A DNA stretch of 64,000 bases from Flavobacterium ardleyense (GCF_033547075.1 NZ_CP137891.1:2046001-2110000), one strand, 5' to 3'. Shown: positions 43,912-53,013, counted from the stretch's first letter. Notes: a model not told the origin generated them from the letters alone. Made by a program: numbers and translations.

Positions 43912-45879
43912 ATGCCAAATAATAGTCCAAAATACAAGAACAAGTTTATCAAAGCTTATTTGGGTAGTAGTGAATTCAATAAGGCTGCCGAAACTTTTGG
44001 GTTATACTCGAAGGGGGAAATTCCTATGTTTCAGTCTCGAAGACTAGAAAGTCGCACTCGAAAACAAAATTCAAATACAGCACTTTCTTTTGGTGTACAC
44101 GATCCTTTGTGGATGCTTACTCGTCAATGGCAATTTGGAGAATTTAAAGGAGATGATTGCGGTTCAGCTATTTGGGCAAAGGTCAAGATTGAGCACGCCG
44201 AACTGAGTTCAATTAGCAATGGGGAACATACTGTAAACATTAACAGAGACGACGCCCTAGAACATCGTGTAGAGCGAATGAACATCCACATTAGCGAAGC
44301 TGTTCGAGTTGATAGCGCTTACCGCTTTAAGAAAAGTATGGACTTCAGCTCAATAAAAAGTAAATCTAATCAAATAGTACACTATCTAAAAGATAAGTAT
44401 GCAATTGCTTTTTTTGCGAATTCAGATCTTGAATTAGACACACCCAAAGAAGTAGTTGCCCAAGTGAGGAGGGAAAAAAACAATCATCTTGAAGCTTTCT
44501 TGTCAGCTTTTGCAACTAGATCATTTGACGGATATCAGGTATATCTCGGCATTATCGCAAACACTATTTTGGATGCAGAATTATCAAATATGCTATCTGC
44601 ATCTGAGAACGCAGAATTTTCTTCTCTATGCCAGAATTATGCCGAATGGTTTAAAAAGACTTACCAACCAGTAGACGATAATTCTAATTTCTGGGTAGAT
44701 GAAAAATTGGGTTATGAACTCTCAGTATCTTCAAAAGCCATACAACAGAAATATTCTGTAGAAGATTATCACTCCGGGCGACTTTCTTGGTATTCATTTG
44801 ACGTTGAAAATGATGAAATGATACCTGAAGAATCTCAAACTACTCAAGAAAAATTTCTTACTTTTTTACCAACTCTAGCGGAGTTTCCAGGTTCACCTAA
44901 CAAGAGATTATGGGCATTTGAAGATGCCAAAATAGCAATGGGAAATTCTGAATTGAGTGCAGATTCTTTAGCGAATGCGGTCATTTTACAATATACTACC
45001 ATGTACGGAAATGATTGGCTAGTAACTCCCATGGAGCTCAGCGCGGGAATGATTTCGCAAGTAAAAGGAATTATAGTAACCGATGTTTTTGGAGTTCGCT
45101 ATTTTATCGATAAATCAACCGGCGCAACTACTTCTGCAAATAGCTATTCTGGAAATTGGGAAATGTTTACCTCATCGATAAAAGGAGCTTACGAAAAGCA
45201 AAATTTTAAAACAGACGGTCGTCTATTTTTTCCTCCAACTGTACCTAGAACAGAAGAGAGTGGGGCAGTAGAAGAGGTACAGTTTTTAAGAGATGAAATG
45301 GCCAATATGGTGTGGGCCGTTGAAACAAAAATTAATGATGGTTGTGGAGGTACTTTAGATGGAGACAACTATGCTGCCGATGTAAGTGAAGTTTTAGAAA
45401 GTCTCAATGTTAAATCAGAAGGGTTGGAGGAGACAGACGCGGATTACTCTTACTTATTCCAAAATTCGGTACCTCTCAATTGGATTCCTTTCAGCCCCGT
45501 AAAATTCAATCCGGGAGAAGATAATGCTATCCGTGAAATACGTTTTCAAAGATCTACAATGCCTCTTTTTATTAAGGATCGTTTTGTTCCTATTAGACCA
45601 TCTACACATTTGATGCGCACTGGAATCAATCTTCACGATGAGGTCACAGAATATAAGTTTATAAATGAAGAAGAGATTCTCGCTGTGGGAACAAAAGTTG
45701 TACTAACCAATCAACGAACTCGCTGGTTTAAAGGGAAAACCTATAACTGGCTGGGTGCTAAAAAAGAAATCAGTAAAACACAGGCAAATAGTGGACTGTC
45801 TTTTGACGAATTAGTTGAAATAGTATCTAAATCAGCTTCTGATTTAGACTTTAGAAAACCAGAAGAAAATTCAGAATAA
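43912..45879 (+). CDS. Unknown 655-aa protein, last gene of the giant operon
   Basis: A 655-residue soluble protein. Signature blocks are DPLWMLTRQWQFGEFKGDD (64-82), YHSGRLSWYSFD (about 284-295), YGNDWLVTPMEL (365-376) followed by IIVTDVFG, and FLRDEMANMVWAVE (about 460-473). These recur in my memory as a protein always accompanied by the PYGILP-type giant protein, in several bacterial phyla, without assigned function. It starts 30 bases after the previous gene. No terminator directly follows; a new promoter begins 39 bases later. Confidence 0.75.
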   Translation: MPNNSPKYKNKFIKAYLGSSEFNKAAETFGLYSKGEIPMFQSRRLESRTRKQNSNTALSFGVHDPLWMLTRQWQFGEFKGDDCGSAIWAKVKIEHAELSSISNGEHTVNINRDDALEHRVERMNIHISEAVRVDSAYRFKKSMDFSSIKSKSNQIVHYLKDKYAIAFFANSDLELDTPKEVVAQVRREKNNHLEAFLSAFATRSFDGYQVYLGIIANTILDAELSNMLSASENAEFSSLCQNYAEWFKKTYQPVDDNSNFWVDEKLGYELSVSSKAIQQKYSVEDYHSGRLSWYSFDVENDEMIPEESQTTQEKFLTFLPTLAEFPGSPNKRLWAFEDAKIAMGNSELSADSLANAVILQYTTMYGNDWLVTPMELSAGMISQVKGIIVTDVFGVRYFIDKSTGATTSANSYSGNWEMFTSSIKGAYEKQNFKTDGRLFFPPTVPRTEESGAVEEVQFLRDEMANMVWAVETKINDGCGGTLDGDNYAADVSEVLESLNVKSEGLEETDADYSYLFQNSVPLNWIPFSPVKFNPGEDNAIREIRFQRSTMPLFIKDRFVPIRPSTHLMRTGINLHDEVTEYKFINEEEILAVGTKVVLTNQRTRWFKGKTYNWLGAKKEISKTQANSGLSFDELVEIVSKSASDLDFRKPEENSE

Positions 45880-45917
45880 ATTATTATTTAAATCAGAAAG
45901 AATAAATACGTAAAACC

Positions 45918-45948
45918 TTGATAAACAACAATCTATTACGTATATTTA
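45918..45948 (+). promoter_or_regulatory. Promoter-like pair downstream of the giant operon
   Basis: TTG (45918-45920), 20 bases, TATATTTA (45941-45948), one mismatch from TAnnTTTG. No gene follows on this strand; a hairpin with T-run is reached about 190 bases later. Confidence 0.45.
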
Positions 45949-45954
45949 CATTAC

Positions 45955-46141
45955 GCAACGAAAATAAGTAGAACTAAGGAAGGGACCAGTGGCGATCTTT
46001 GAGGTAGAATACTATCTAATTGAACAAAATTGTAACGGAGAGAGGAGCGAAAAATAATAGTTGCGATACAGAGATATAGCTACGGCAACATCTTAATTGG
46101 CAAACCAAGCATTATATTTTTCTCAATTCGTTGAGATTTTT
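45955..46141 (+). ncRNA. Candidate small RNA of about 185 nt
   Basis: Bounded by a good promoter (45918-45948) and a terminator (46121-46141), with no open frame. It contains a local stem GTTGC...GCAAC (about 46060-46087). I tested it by eye against tmRNA, RNase P RNA and SRP RNA and saw none of their conserved blocks. The length is compatible with a 6S-type RNA, but that is not shown. Confidence 0.35.
46121..46141 (+). terminator. Terminator with TTCG tetraloop
   Basis: TCTCAA-TTCG-TTGAGA followed by TTTTT. A UUCG tetraloop closing a 6-bp stem is a stable RNA hairpin. Confidence 0.65.
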
Positions 46142-46372
46142 ATGAGTAGGTATTTAACTGAGAAAGGGAAACAGAAAAGACTAATTGTTCATGCAAAGTC
46201 GATTTAATACGGCATAGTATGGCGATTTTGAAACTATCAAGTTTATCTAATTGGTGGGTTTGTTCAGGTATCAATGAGAGTATGGTCTCTTCCGGTCGGT
46301 CGTTAAGACCACGGCGGAGGCGGGATTAAAAATCGTTCATTCGGTCTTCCCTCGAGTTGATTATTTAAATCT

Positions 46373-46409
46373 AAAGCGCTACTTTGGTAAAACGAGGCAG
46401 CGCTTTTTT
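46373..46409 (+). terminator. Second terminator-like hairpin
   Basis: AAAGCGCT (46373-46380) pairs with AGCGCTTT (46399-46406) and continues as a T-run. The 230 bases upstream (46142-46372) include a TGGTCT/AGACCA stem (46284-46312) but no open frame, so a second short transcript or a read-through product may end here. Confidence 0.6.
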
Positions 46410-46801
46410 ATGATTGTTTCTAAACCAATAAAGTTGACAGAAATGTTTACAACTAGGACTTATGCAGCATGACTGAAGGCACTACTTCTACTTTTATCGA
46501 CCTATAATTTCTAGACTTATAAGCACAAGAAAATTTTGCCCTACTATTAAGTAGCGCACAAAATCTTAGAGCAAGCGATATCTCTACTGCCGGTTTTCAC
46601 TATATTAAACAAACGTGTGAAGCCGAAGTTGCAAATTTTCTTAATTCTGATAACGTCTAAATAAGTGCACCCTTTTGAGAGCTAGGTAATGTGATGTCAA
46701 TTCAGAAAAATTCGCAGCAATTTTGATATTTCAATTGTTGGTAAGAATCTTTCCTAAATTCTAAAAACACTCCAAAAAAAGAATACTTTTAATTTAGCAT
46801 T
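46410..46801. other. Intergenic, possible coding remnant
   Basis: No complete gene. One plus-strand run without stop, 46523-46660 (45 codons, including NLRASDISTAGFHYIKQTCEAE), has protein-like wording but no start codon; it may be a gene fragment or chance. Confidence 0.3.
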
Positions 46802-47500
46802 CTATTCATACTCACCCAAATCCAGATTAAGAATATCACCTACGCGACTAAACTCTTCATTAATCTTTGCATTCAAGATAAGTTGTTCATTGTTAATAGG
46901 ATGATGAAAAATCAGTTGATGTGCATGAAGCATCATTCCTTTCAATTCAAAAGTTTCTAGCCATAATTTATTTTGTTTGTTGCAACCATGAGGACGACTT
47001 CCTAAGATGGGATGAAAAATATGTTTGAAATGTTTTCGCAATTGATGCATGCGGCCCGTTTCGGGAATCGCTTCTACGAGGCAGTAGCGAGAGGTTGGTT
47101 TATGATTAAACTCTAAGTCAATTTCGGTTTTTTGCAGACGATGAAAGTAAGTAATTGCATTTTGCGTAATGTCATCATCATTGGTTAAATCATAATCAAT
47201 AGTTACTTCTTCAGGCGACCAGCCACGTAAAATGGCTAGATACTTTTTCTCAACTTCGCGTGTAGCAAATCGCTCATTCATGATTTTCAATACTTCCTTA
47301 TCCAACGCAAATAATAAAACGCCAGATGTTTTGCGGTCTAAGCGATGAATAGGATAGACGTGTTGTCCGCCAATTTGATTTCGCAATTCCTGAATTGCAA
47401 ACTCTTTTGCGTCTCGCGCATAAAATGATTTGTGAACCAACAGTCCACTGGGTTTATTAATTGCAATAATATATTCGTCTTGGTACAGAATTTCTAACAT
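46802..47500 (-). CDS. truC: tRNA pseudouridine synthase TruC-like
   Basis: A 232-residue RluA-superfamily enzyme. The N-terminus MLEILYQDEYIIAINKPSGLLVHKS and the catalytic block HRLDRKTSGVLLF (Asp55) match TruC, which makes pseudouridine-65 in several tRNAs; the C-terminal RKHFKHIFHPILGSRPHG also fits. No S4 domain is present, as expected for TruC. The start at 47498-47500 gives the family N-terminus; the longer frame adds 20 unlikely residues. A TATTTTTG box ends only 4 bases before this ATG, hinting at a leaderless transcript. Confidence 0.88.
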   Translation of the reverse strand: MLEILYQDEYIIAINKPSGLLVHKSFYARDAKEFAIQELRNQIGGQHVYPIHRLDRKTSGVLLFALDKEVLKIMNERFATREVEKKYLAILRGWSPEEVTIDYDLTNDDDITQNAITYFHRLQKTEIDLEFNHKPTSRYCLVEAIPETGRMHQLRKHFKHIFHPILGSRPHGCNKQNKLWLETFELKGMMLHAHQLIFHHPINNEQLILNAKINEEFSRVGDILNLDLGEYE

Positions 47501-47504
47501 TTGG

Positions 47505-47530
47505 CAAAAATAAATGAAATTCTGCCACAA
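47505..47530 (-). promoter_or_regulatory. Promoter of the TruC-like gene, possibly leaderless
   Basis: On the minus strand TTG (47530-47528), 15 bases, then TATTTTTG (47512-47505), followed by CCAA and the ATG. The spacer is shorter than usual. The arrangement TATTTTTGCCAxATG is repeated in front of the TrmH-like gene. Confidence 0.4.
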
Positions 47531-47790
47531 CGCCCGTTCTGACTTCATTACTTTGAGCATATTATGAACCTCTAAAAATCTTATTTCTATTGTTGTTTTT
47601 AAAATTATGGTTAGACGTTAAGGATTTGGTTCCCAAATTGGCGTAGTTTCCCCGCCATTATTATCGGGCGTAGTGGTCTTGATTAGCAAATAGTTATATA
47701 TCTAAATTAAAATAGAATATAATTTTTTTACAAATTTAAACTGCTCTATAAAACTTGTTACTTATTAATTTTATATCCCAAATGTTCTAA

Positions 47791-47965
47791 GATGATGAGG
47801 TTTTGCGCAAAGGACAGGAACGGCATCCTTTGCTGCCAATTCAAAATTTTTAACTTGAAAACTAGAATTTGTGGCAGCAAAGATACAGTGGATGGCCTGA
47901 CCTGAGCCAAACGAAATTTTCAATGTTATGATGGTCGTTGTGGCGAAGGTTGCGCCCAAAAAAAA
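47791..47965 (+). repeat. Dispersed intergenic repeat, copy B
   Basis: A 10-bp perfect inverted repeat CTTTGCTGCC (47828-47837) with GGCAGCAAAG (47873-47882), then GCCTGACCTGAGCCA and TCGTTGTGGCGAAGG with CGCCCAAAAAAA. The block order is the same as at 791-920. It lies 3' of the SDR-like gene. Confidence 0.6.
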
Positions 47966-48043
47966 GGCATCGAAATGAGCACTCAACCACTTTTGAAACT
48001 ATGGATTACGATGCGAAACTGCCTGATGGCAATGGCGCTGCGT

Positions 48044-49597
48044 CTACCACGGAATCGGATTATAATCCTTTAAAAATTTTCCGCACCAATGTTTTCCGGT
48101 ATTTATTCCGTCAAATAAAGGGTCCATCACTCGGGCGGCGCCATCTACAATATCCAAAGGTGGCTGGAAATCTTCTAATTCCTGCTTCTTTTTGGCCAAT
48201 TCTGCCGGATCTTCATCGGTTACCCAGCCGGTATCTACGGCGTTCATAAAGATTCCAGCTTTGGCTAATTCGCCGGCGGCAGTGTGGGTAAGCATGTTCA
48301 GTGCGGCTTTGGCCATATTGGTGTGTGGATGACGCGCTTCTTTGAAAAAGCGATGGAATTTCCCTTCCATAGCCGAAACATTTATGATGTGTTTCTGTCC
48401 GGTATTGTCTTTTTTCATCACTTCCGAAAGGCGGTTGCACAGCACAAAAGGCGCTACGGAGTTCACAAGTTGCACTTCGATCATTTCGGTGGTTTCTATT
48501 TCGCCCAATTTCAATCGCCAGCTATTGGTTTTTCTCAAATCTACTTGCTGCAAATCGGCATCAAGTTCACCTTCGGGGAAAACTTCATTCGCCACCAACG
48601 CATTGTCAAAAGAGTAGGGGATCTGAGATAATTTGGCGGAAGCCCTCAAACCAATTCCTGGCTCAGGACCGTGCCAAGTTACCGGCATATTTTGGTTGGA
48701 AGAAGCGCCAGAAGTCAGCACTTTCAATTCGTCCAAACAACTTGTATGGTCTAGCAATAATGCTTGTGCTTGTTTTGGCAAAGAGGAGATTGGACTCTCT
48801 TCGTTCTCCATCAAATGGGTGTAAAATCCAGAAGGACGCCGCACAGTTTGAGCCGCATTATTGATCAAAATATCCAATCGATCGTACTTTTGTTCGATAA
48901 AATTGCAAAAAATCTCGACACTCGGAATATGGCGTAAATCCAATCCGTGAATCTTTAGGCGATGTCCCCAGTCCATAAAATCAGCTTCTTTTGAAAAACG
49001 CAAAGCCGAATCTACCGGGAAGCGGGTTGTTGCAATCACGGTCGCACCTCCGCGCAAAAGCATCAACGTAATATGATACCCAATTTTCAGGCGAGAGCCA
49101 GTGATCACCGCTACTTGCCCGTTAACATCGGCAGTCTGAAAACGTTTTGCGTAATTAAAATCACCGCAATCGCAACACATGGTATCGTAAAAATGGTGCA
49201 TTTTTGTAAATTCCGTTTTGCAGACATAACAATTTCTAGGCGTTTCTAGTTCAAATTGTTCCTTACTATTGAGCTCGGTGAAAGCCAATAATTTTGGTGC
49301 TTGAAACACACTCGCTTCACGGGCATATCGAATTCCAGTCTCTTTTCTTGCCGTCCGGTCTTGCTTTTCCTTTTTGCGTTTGGCAACCAATTTACCGTCC
49401 TTTTTTCTGCGAGAAAGTTCATCTCTGTCGGGTCTAGAAAATTTTCCAGCCGCTATTAACAAAGCCGTTCGTTGCTCTTTTTCGATATCAAATATCTGGT
49501 CGGTATCGGAATTTAACTGTGTCAAAATGGCGATGCATCTATCAATTTCATCTGAACTTATGGCGCTATTAGGCGCTATTTCATCTTTCGTCATCAT
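48044..49597 (-). CDS. SDR-family oxidoreductase with N-terminal zinc-ribbon-like segment
   Basis: A 517-residue protein, twice the usual SDR length. Residues 1-115 are charged and helical. A Cys cluster (CYVC at 123-126, CCDC at 141-144) looks like a zinc ribbon. A Rossmann fold follows with TGSRLKIG (166-173) as a variant of TGxxxGxG, and LINNAAQT. The catalytic Ser is in NVSAMEG, but the usual YxxxK is TNMAK, so Tyr is replaced by Thr: the chemistry may be altered or lost. The last 200 residues include an insertion rich in polar residues. GC content is higher than the neighbours. Substrate unknown. It is next to another redox enzyme with a Cys-rich N-terminus. Confidence 0.8.
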   Translation of the reverse strand: MMTKDEIAPNSAISSDEIDRCIAILTQLNSDTDQIFDIEKEQRTALLIAAGKFSRPDRDELSRRKKDGKLVAKRKKEKQDRTARKETGIRYAREASVFQAPKLLAFTELNSKEQFELETPRNCYVCKTEFTKMHHFYDTMCCDCGDFNYAKRFQTADVNGQVAVITGSRLKIGYHITLMLLRGGATVIATTRFPVDSALRFSKEADFMDWGHRLKIHGLDLRHIPSVEIFCNFIEQKYDRLDILINNAAQTVRRPSGFYTHLMENEESPISSLPKQAQALLLDHTSCLDELKVLTSGASSNQNMPVTWHGPEPGIGLRASAKLSQIPYSFDNALVANEVFPEGELDADLQQVDLRKTNSWRLKLGEIETTEMIEVQLVNSVAPFVLCNRLSEVMKKDNTGQKHIINVSAMEGKFHRFFKEARHPHTNMAKAALNMLTHTAAGELAKAGIFMNAVDTGWVTDEDPAELAKKKQELEDFQPPLDIVDGAARVMDPLFDGINTGKHWCGKFLKDYNPIPW

Positions 49598-49664
49598 AAA
49601 AAAACGGGGATTATTTTTGGTCTTAATTCCAAATCGGCAAATATAGTTTTTTTAATTTTTATGG

Positions 49665-49830
49665 CGGCTTGTGGCTGTTTCATTCTTCACAGCCACAACC
49701 GGGCCATCCACTGTATCTTTGCTGCTATAACGATTTTCTCATACAAGAAATAGTCGTGATTACCGCCATTGTTAAAAATTTGAGTAGCAGCAAAGGATGC
49801 CGCTCCTGTCCCTGCCGCGGGCTAAAGTTC
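49665..49830 (-). repeat. Dispersed intergenic repeat, copy C
   Basis: An 11-bp perfect inverted repeat CTTTGCTGCTA (49717-49727) with TAGCAGCAAAG (49785-49795). Read on the minus strand it gives GGGACAGGAGCGGCATCCTTTGC and AAAGATACAGTGGATGGCC, the same blocks as copy B. A second inverted repeat (TTGTGGCTGT/ACAGCCACAA, 49669-49698) flanks it. Confidence 0.6.
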
Positions 49831-50107
49831 TTAATTCACACATTTTATTACATAGGGAGAATTATCAAGGTAAGATGTCTTCTTCAACTCGTGGATTATT
49901 TATGTGTTGTTTCTTCCACTTTACTTTGGCAACTGCCGCGACAGAAAAGCCGCACTTTTCATAAATTCATTGCAATCAAACGTTTACGAGTGAACAGAAT
50001 TGTTTTTAAGATGTTTGCAGGTATTTGTTTACTAGCGAATTAATAGCCTAAAATTTTGAAGTGTTAGTCACTTTTAATTAACCTGCTGTTCAAAAAAAAT
50101 AAATTGC

Positions 50108-51556
50108 TTATTTCTTCAAAATCCGTCCTCTTGGTGCATCGTTCTCGCAAAGTACTATTTCCGAATGTAGGAATTCGGCAGCAGTAGCAGAATCTTTTAC
50201 TTTGACCGCACTACGATTGAGCATCTCCGCTTCAAATTCCTTTAATACTATTTGGCGTAAGCCCGCTTCTTTCCATTTCGAAAAAGAATTGCATTCATTA
50301 TAAAGTAAACGTGCCAAAGTAAGTGCATCAATCAAGGCTTGATTTGCCCCTTGACCTTTAAAGGGACTCATCGGGTGGGCGGCATCGCCAATGAGGGTTG
50401 CTCGATTTGCTTTGCACAATTGTTCTGCTTGCAGAAGTTCGCGATCATACACAGGATAACCAGATATCTGAGCCTCCGAAGTCGCGGCTACAATTTGCGG
50501 AATAGGAGAGTGCCACTGTGTTCTTCGGCATGCCTCTTGTTTTAAAGCTTGAGGTCCTTTGGAGCTTAAGACTTTTGCATCTTCTTCCTCCATCGGAAAA
50601 CTCAACTGCCACATCACGGTATCTGCATCGTAGGGCATTATATAAATACGTTCATTTCCGTTTGCAGTCTGAAATACCGTGGCGGAATCTAATAACGGAC
50701 TTTCTAGATCATTTAATGAACTTAAGGGGCAAATGCCCAGTATTACAATACAACCCAAATAATGCAAGGGGGAATTTTCCTCGCCAATTAGTAGTTTTCG
50801 CACTGAACTGCGGATACCATCGGCACCAACCACAAGATCTGCTTTATAATGTTTGATTTGTCCATCAACCTGAAAACTTAAATCGACTTTTTGATCTTCT
50901 GTATCACAAAAGTCGATTAATTGATGTCCCCACTGTACCGAATTATCGCTGCCTAATTGCTCCAATAGTGCCAAACGTAGTTTTTGTCGTGCGATATGAA
51001 TGTTGCAACGTTTTTGAGAAGTTGCTTCGGCGGTAGGCATCCATTTCCGCATTCCCCACTCTCCAATTACTTTCCCTTCGCAGGTGTGCACAAGGTGCTT
51101 TGTAGAAGTAACCCCAGCTTCCAAAGAGGATATCCCAAAACTTTCGATGACTTTGCTTGCCTGCTGCAAGGTGAGGCCGTAGCCTTGGGAGCGGGCTTCA
51201 TAATCATTGTCGCGTTCAAAAATTGTGAAGGGAATTCCGCGATGCAAACAGGCCACGGCAAGTGCAACACCGCCAATTCCGGCGCCAATTATGGCAATAT
51301 GCGGATAGTTTTCGGTGTCTGCAGCAGGAGAATTATCAGACGGAATTATTCCAGATCCCGAACATTTTGAGCATGTCTGCAAATGAGCTTTAGGAGGTAG
51401 CGGAGCAGAATTTTTATTTTCGCTGCTTTCAAACTGCTCTAGCGCTGCTTTATAGCGAAGCCGATTCTTCTTGCGAATGCCTTGACTCTTTTTGCCACGA
51501 CCTTTACATTCTAAACAAATCGTCCAATTTGCGGCTTGATTTTCATCCTTTTTCAC
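50108..51556 (-). CDS. FAD-dependent monooxygenase with DnaJ-type Cys motifs
   Basis: A 482-residue flavin monooxygenase of the PHBH/salicylate hydroxylase type: FAD motif GAGIGG (91-96), the VGADGIRSSVRK (DG) motif, and IGDAAHPMSPFKGQGANQALIDA. Before it stand two CxxCxGxG units, CLECKGRG (14-21) and CSKCSGSG (62-69), like half of a DnaJ zinc finger, separated by a basic linker. These could bind zinc or guide the enzyme to a protein partner. Class A monooxygenases insert oxygen into aromatic or similar substrates using NAD(P)H. The substrate cannot be inferred. The neighbouring SDR-like protein also has a Cys-rich N-terminus, which suggests joint function. Confidence 0.85.
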   Translation of the reverse strand: MKKDENQAANWTICLECKGRGKKSQGIRKKNRLRYKAALEQFESSENKNSAPLPPKAHLQTCSKCSGSGIIPSDNSPAADTENYPHIAIIGAGIGGVALAVACLHRGIPFTIFERDNDYEARSQGYGLTLQQASKVIESFGISSLEAGVTSTKHLVHTCEGKVIGEWGMRKWMPTAEATSQKRCNIHIARQKLRLALLEQLGSDNSVQWGHQLIDFCDTEDQKVDLSFQVDGQIKHYKADLVVGADGIRSSVRKLLIGEENSPLHYLGCIVILGICPLSSLNDLESPLLDSATVFQTANGNERIYIMPYDADTVMWQLSFPMEEEDAKVLSSKGPQALKQEACRRTQWHSPIPQIVAATSEAQISGYPVYDRELLQAEQLCKANRATLIGDAAHPMSPFKGQGANQALIDALTLARLLYNECNSFSKWKEAGLRQIVLKEFEAEMLNRSAVKVKDSATAAEFLHSEIVLCENDAPRGRILKK

Positions 51557-51839
51557 TGCTTCTTGCTTATTTTGACATTGATTTCTATCGGAAGAGATTG
51601 TATTTTCTTAAATCGCTTCTGGCGCTGAAAGTTTCTTTATTGAGTGGAATTACCTCAATTCTCCCATAGAAAATTATCGTCTAATACGTTTTTCTGTTTA
51701 GATCGATGGCGCAAAATTACTACAAATGAGTAGTCTAACAATTTTTTGACGTCTTAAAAATTATAAAGGTTCGTTATAATAATTGCTAATTTAAATTCTA
51801 AAAATGGTGCTAAAATACTTTTAGCGCTGTCCAAAAAGA

Positions 51840-52060
51840 GTCAACTTACGAAGCGTGACTTTGTGGTAGGGACAGAAATCCCCCGAGCGAAGTACATCCT
51901 TGCTGCTAGGCTAAAAAATCTTATGAAAATGGAATCAGGATTGCTGTACTACACGGCAATGCTATGGCAGCAAAATTATAGTGAATGTGCTGGTTCTGGC
52001 GGTAGGAACGCTCCGCTGCTAGTTGAGATGATGAAAACAATAAAAATGTTTTGCAAAGAA
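51840..52060 (+). repeat. Degenerate relative of the dispersed repeats
   Basis: Blocks GGGACAGAAATCCCCCGAGC, ATCCTTGCTGCTA, ATGGCAGCAAAATTATAG and GGCGGTAGGAACGCTCCGCT resemble copies B and C in order but with many changes. A 67-codon open frame here has repetitive, non-protein-like content. Confidence 0.35.
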
Positions 52061-52169
52061 ATATAGTTTCTAAAAGTGTACAGTATGCTATAAATTACAT
52101 CAACTTTCCTACAAGTTAACTCTGTATATCAAATTTAAATAGAAGTCTGCACTCAGATTTTCGAAATCC

Positions 52170-52550
52170 TTACAATGTTCGACAGGATTTGCATACGCCG
52201 GTTAAAATACAATTGACGTTTTGAACCAGATAGTCGTCTGATATAGAAAATGTAACTTCTACAGGCAAGCATTCAATCCTTTCGCACTGCAAGCATTTAA
52301 AGTGGTAATGACTTTCAAATTTTTTGTTTTGATCACTCTTGTCACTGATGGCAAAATACTGCTTTCCGTCGTCCGCAACTATCCGGTGCAAAATGCCATC
52401 ATCGCAAAAGCTGTTTAAAATACGGTAAATGGTAGCCCTATTTATTTCTAAATCTATTTCCTGCTCAATTGCATCTTGGCTCATGGCTTTTCCTGCCAAA
52501 GTTAAAATGTTCAGAACAGCCTCTTTAGCGGGTGTATTTCTTCTAATCAT
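52170..52550 (-). CDS. Fur-family regulator, probably Zur
   Basis: A 126-residue metalloregulator: winged helix (RATIYRILNSFCDDGILHRI, 38-57), metal-binding SHYHFKCLQC (80-89) with the structural zinc pair Cys86/Cys89, and a C-terminal CKSC (120-123). The short length, the lack of the second acidic site of iron-type Fur, and the neighbouring His-rich uptake genes favour zinc sensing. Its start is 19 bases from a Fur-like palindrome shared with the divergent uptake operon, so it likely represses both itself and the receptor genes when zinc is plentiful. Zinc as the metal is inferred. Confidence 0.85.
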   Translation of the reverse strand: MIRRNTPAKEAVLNILTLAGKAMSQDAIEQEIDLEINRATIYRILNSFCDDGILHRIVADDGKQYFAISDKSDQNKKFESHYHFKCLQCERIECLPVEVTFSISDDYLVQNVNCILTGVCKSCRTL

Positions 52551-52568
52551 TGCTTAATGCGATTATTT

Positions 52569-52585
52569 CGCAATAACTTATCGCG
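52569..52585. promoter_or_regulatory. Candidate Zur/Fur operator
   Basis: CGCAATAACTTATCGCG is a 17-base palindrome with 14 of 16 paired positions matching around a central base, the dyad style of Fur-family boxes. An overlapping direct repeat (GCGATTAT.TTGCAATA-type copies, from 52559 and 52583) extends the site over the divergent promoter. Confidence 0.6.
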
Positions 52586-52591
52586 ATTATC

Positions 52592-52621
52592 TTGCAATAG
52601 TATAAAAATATATTATATTTG
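52592..52621 (+). promoter_or_regulatory. Promoter of the metal-uptake operon
   Basis: TTG (52592-52594), 19 bases, TATATTTG (52614-52621): an exact match to the Bacteroidetes consensus. The second operator half-copy overlaps the TTG. Confidence 0.7.
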
Positions 52622-52704
52622 CCAAATATTTCAAATGCGACATAGTTGCGTTAGAGTGTCTTTTAATAGTCACAGAAAATAAGAAAGATAGCATTTCTCA
52701 CATT

Positions 52705-53013
52705 ATGATAGTTAGTCGCAGTAAAAACACAATTGTATATTTATTTCTCTTCCTTTTTCTCTCTTTGAAAATGGTTGGGTTACATACTTTTATGCACGCT
52801 GAAGATGACGATCACGCAACACCTTGTGCGGTCTGTGAACATGCGATTACCCAAAATCTCACGCCTTTTATTAGCCCTCAGGAGGAAGAGTTGGTAATTG
52901 CTAAAATCCAGATTAATGTCTTAAAAGAAACAAGAACAGCCTACAATTTTCTTGTGTCTTATTGTATTGCAACAAATCAGTTATTTTCAAGACCACCTCC
53001 CGCTACAACTTAA
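52705..53013 (+). CDS. Small exported protein before the TonB receptor
   Basis: A 102-residue protein with an N-terminal hydrophobic segment (about 10-26), then HTFMHAEDDDHATPCAVCEHA. The HxxxHxxDDDH and CxxC residues could bind a metal. Small proteins of this look often precede TonB receptors in Flavobacteria. It is the first gene after the promoter with the Fur-like operator. No named family. Confidence 0.65.
   Translation: MIVSRSKNTIVYLFLFLFLSLKMVGLHTFMHAEDDDHATPCAVCEHAITQNLTPFISPQEEELVIAKIQINVLKETRTAYNFLVSYCIATNQLFSRPPPATT

Noticed and set aside
28622..45879. Giant operon as cargo of the mobile element or as a prophage
   Set aside because: It lies beyond attR, no second att copy is seen after it, and no phage structural, lysis or packaging motif was recognised.
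45955..46409. tmRNA, RNase P RNA or SRP RNA
   Set aside because: Their conserved sequence blocks are absent; listed instead as an unidentified candidate RNA.
46523..46660. 45-codon stop-free run as a gene
   Set aside because: No start codon and a length expected by chance; kept only as a possible remnant in the intergenic entry.
47938..48249. Plus-strand 103-codon frame
   Set aside because: It runs antisense through repeat copy B and the end of the SDR-like gene.
49669..50043. Plus-strand 124-codon frame
   Set aside because: It covers repeat copy C on the opposite strand; Cys-rich and not protein-like.
51863..52066. 67-codon frame
   Set aside because: It coincides with a decayed intergenic repeat.
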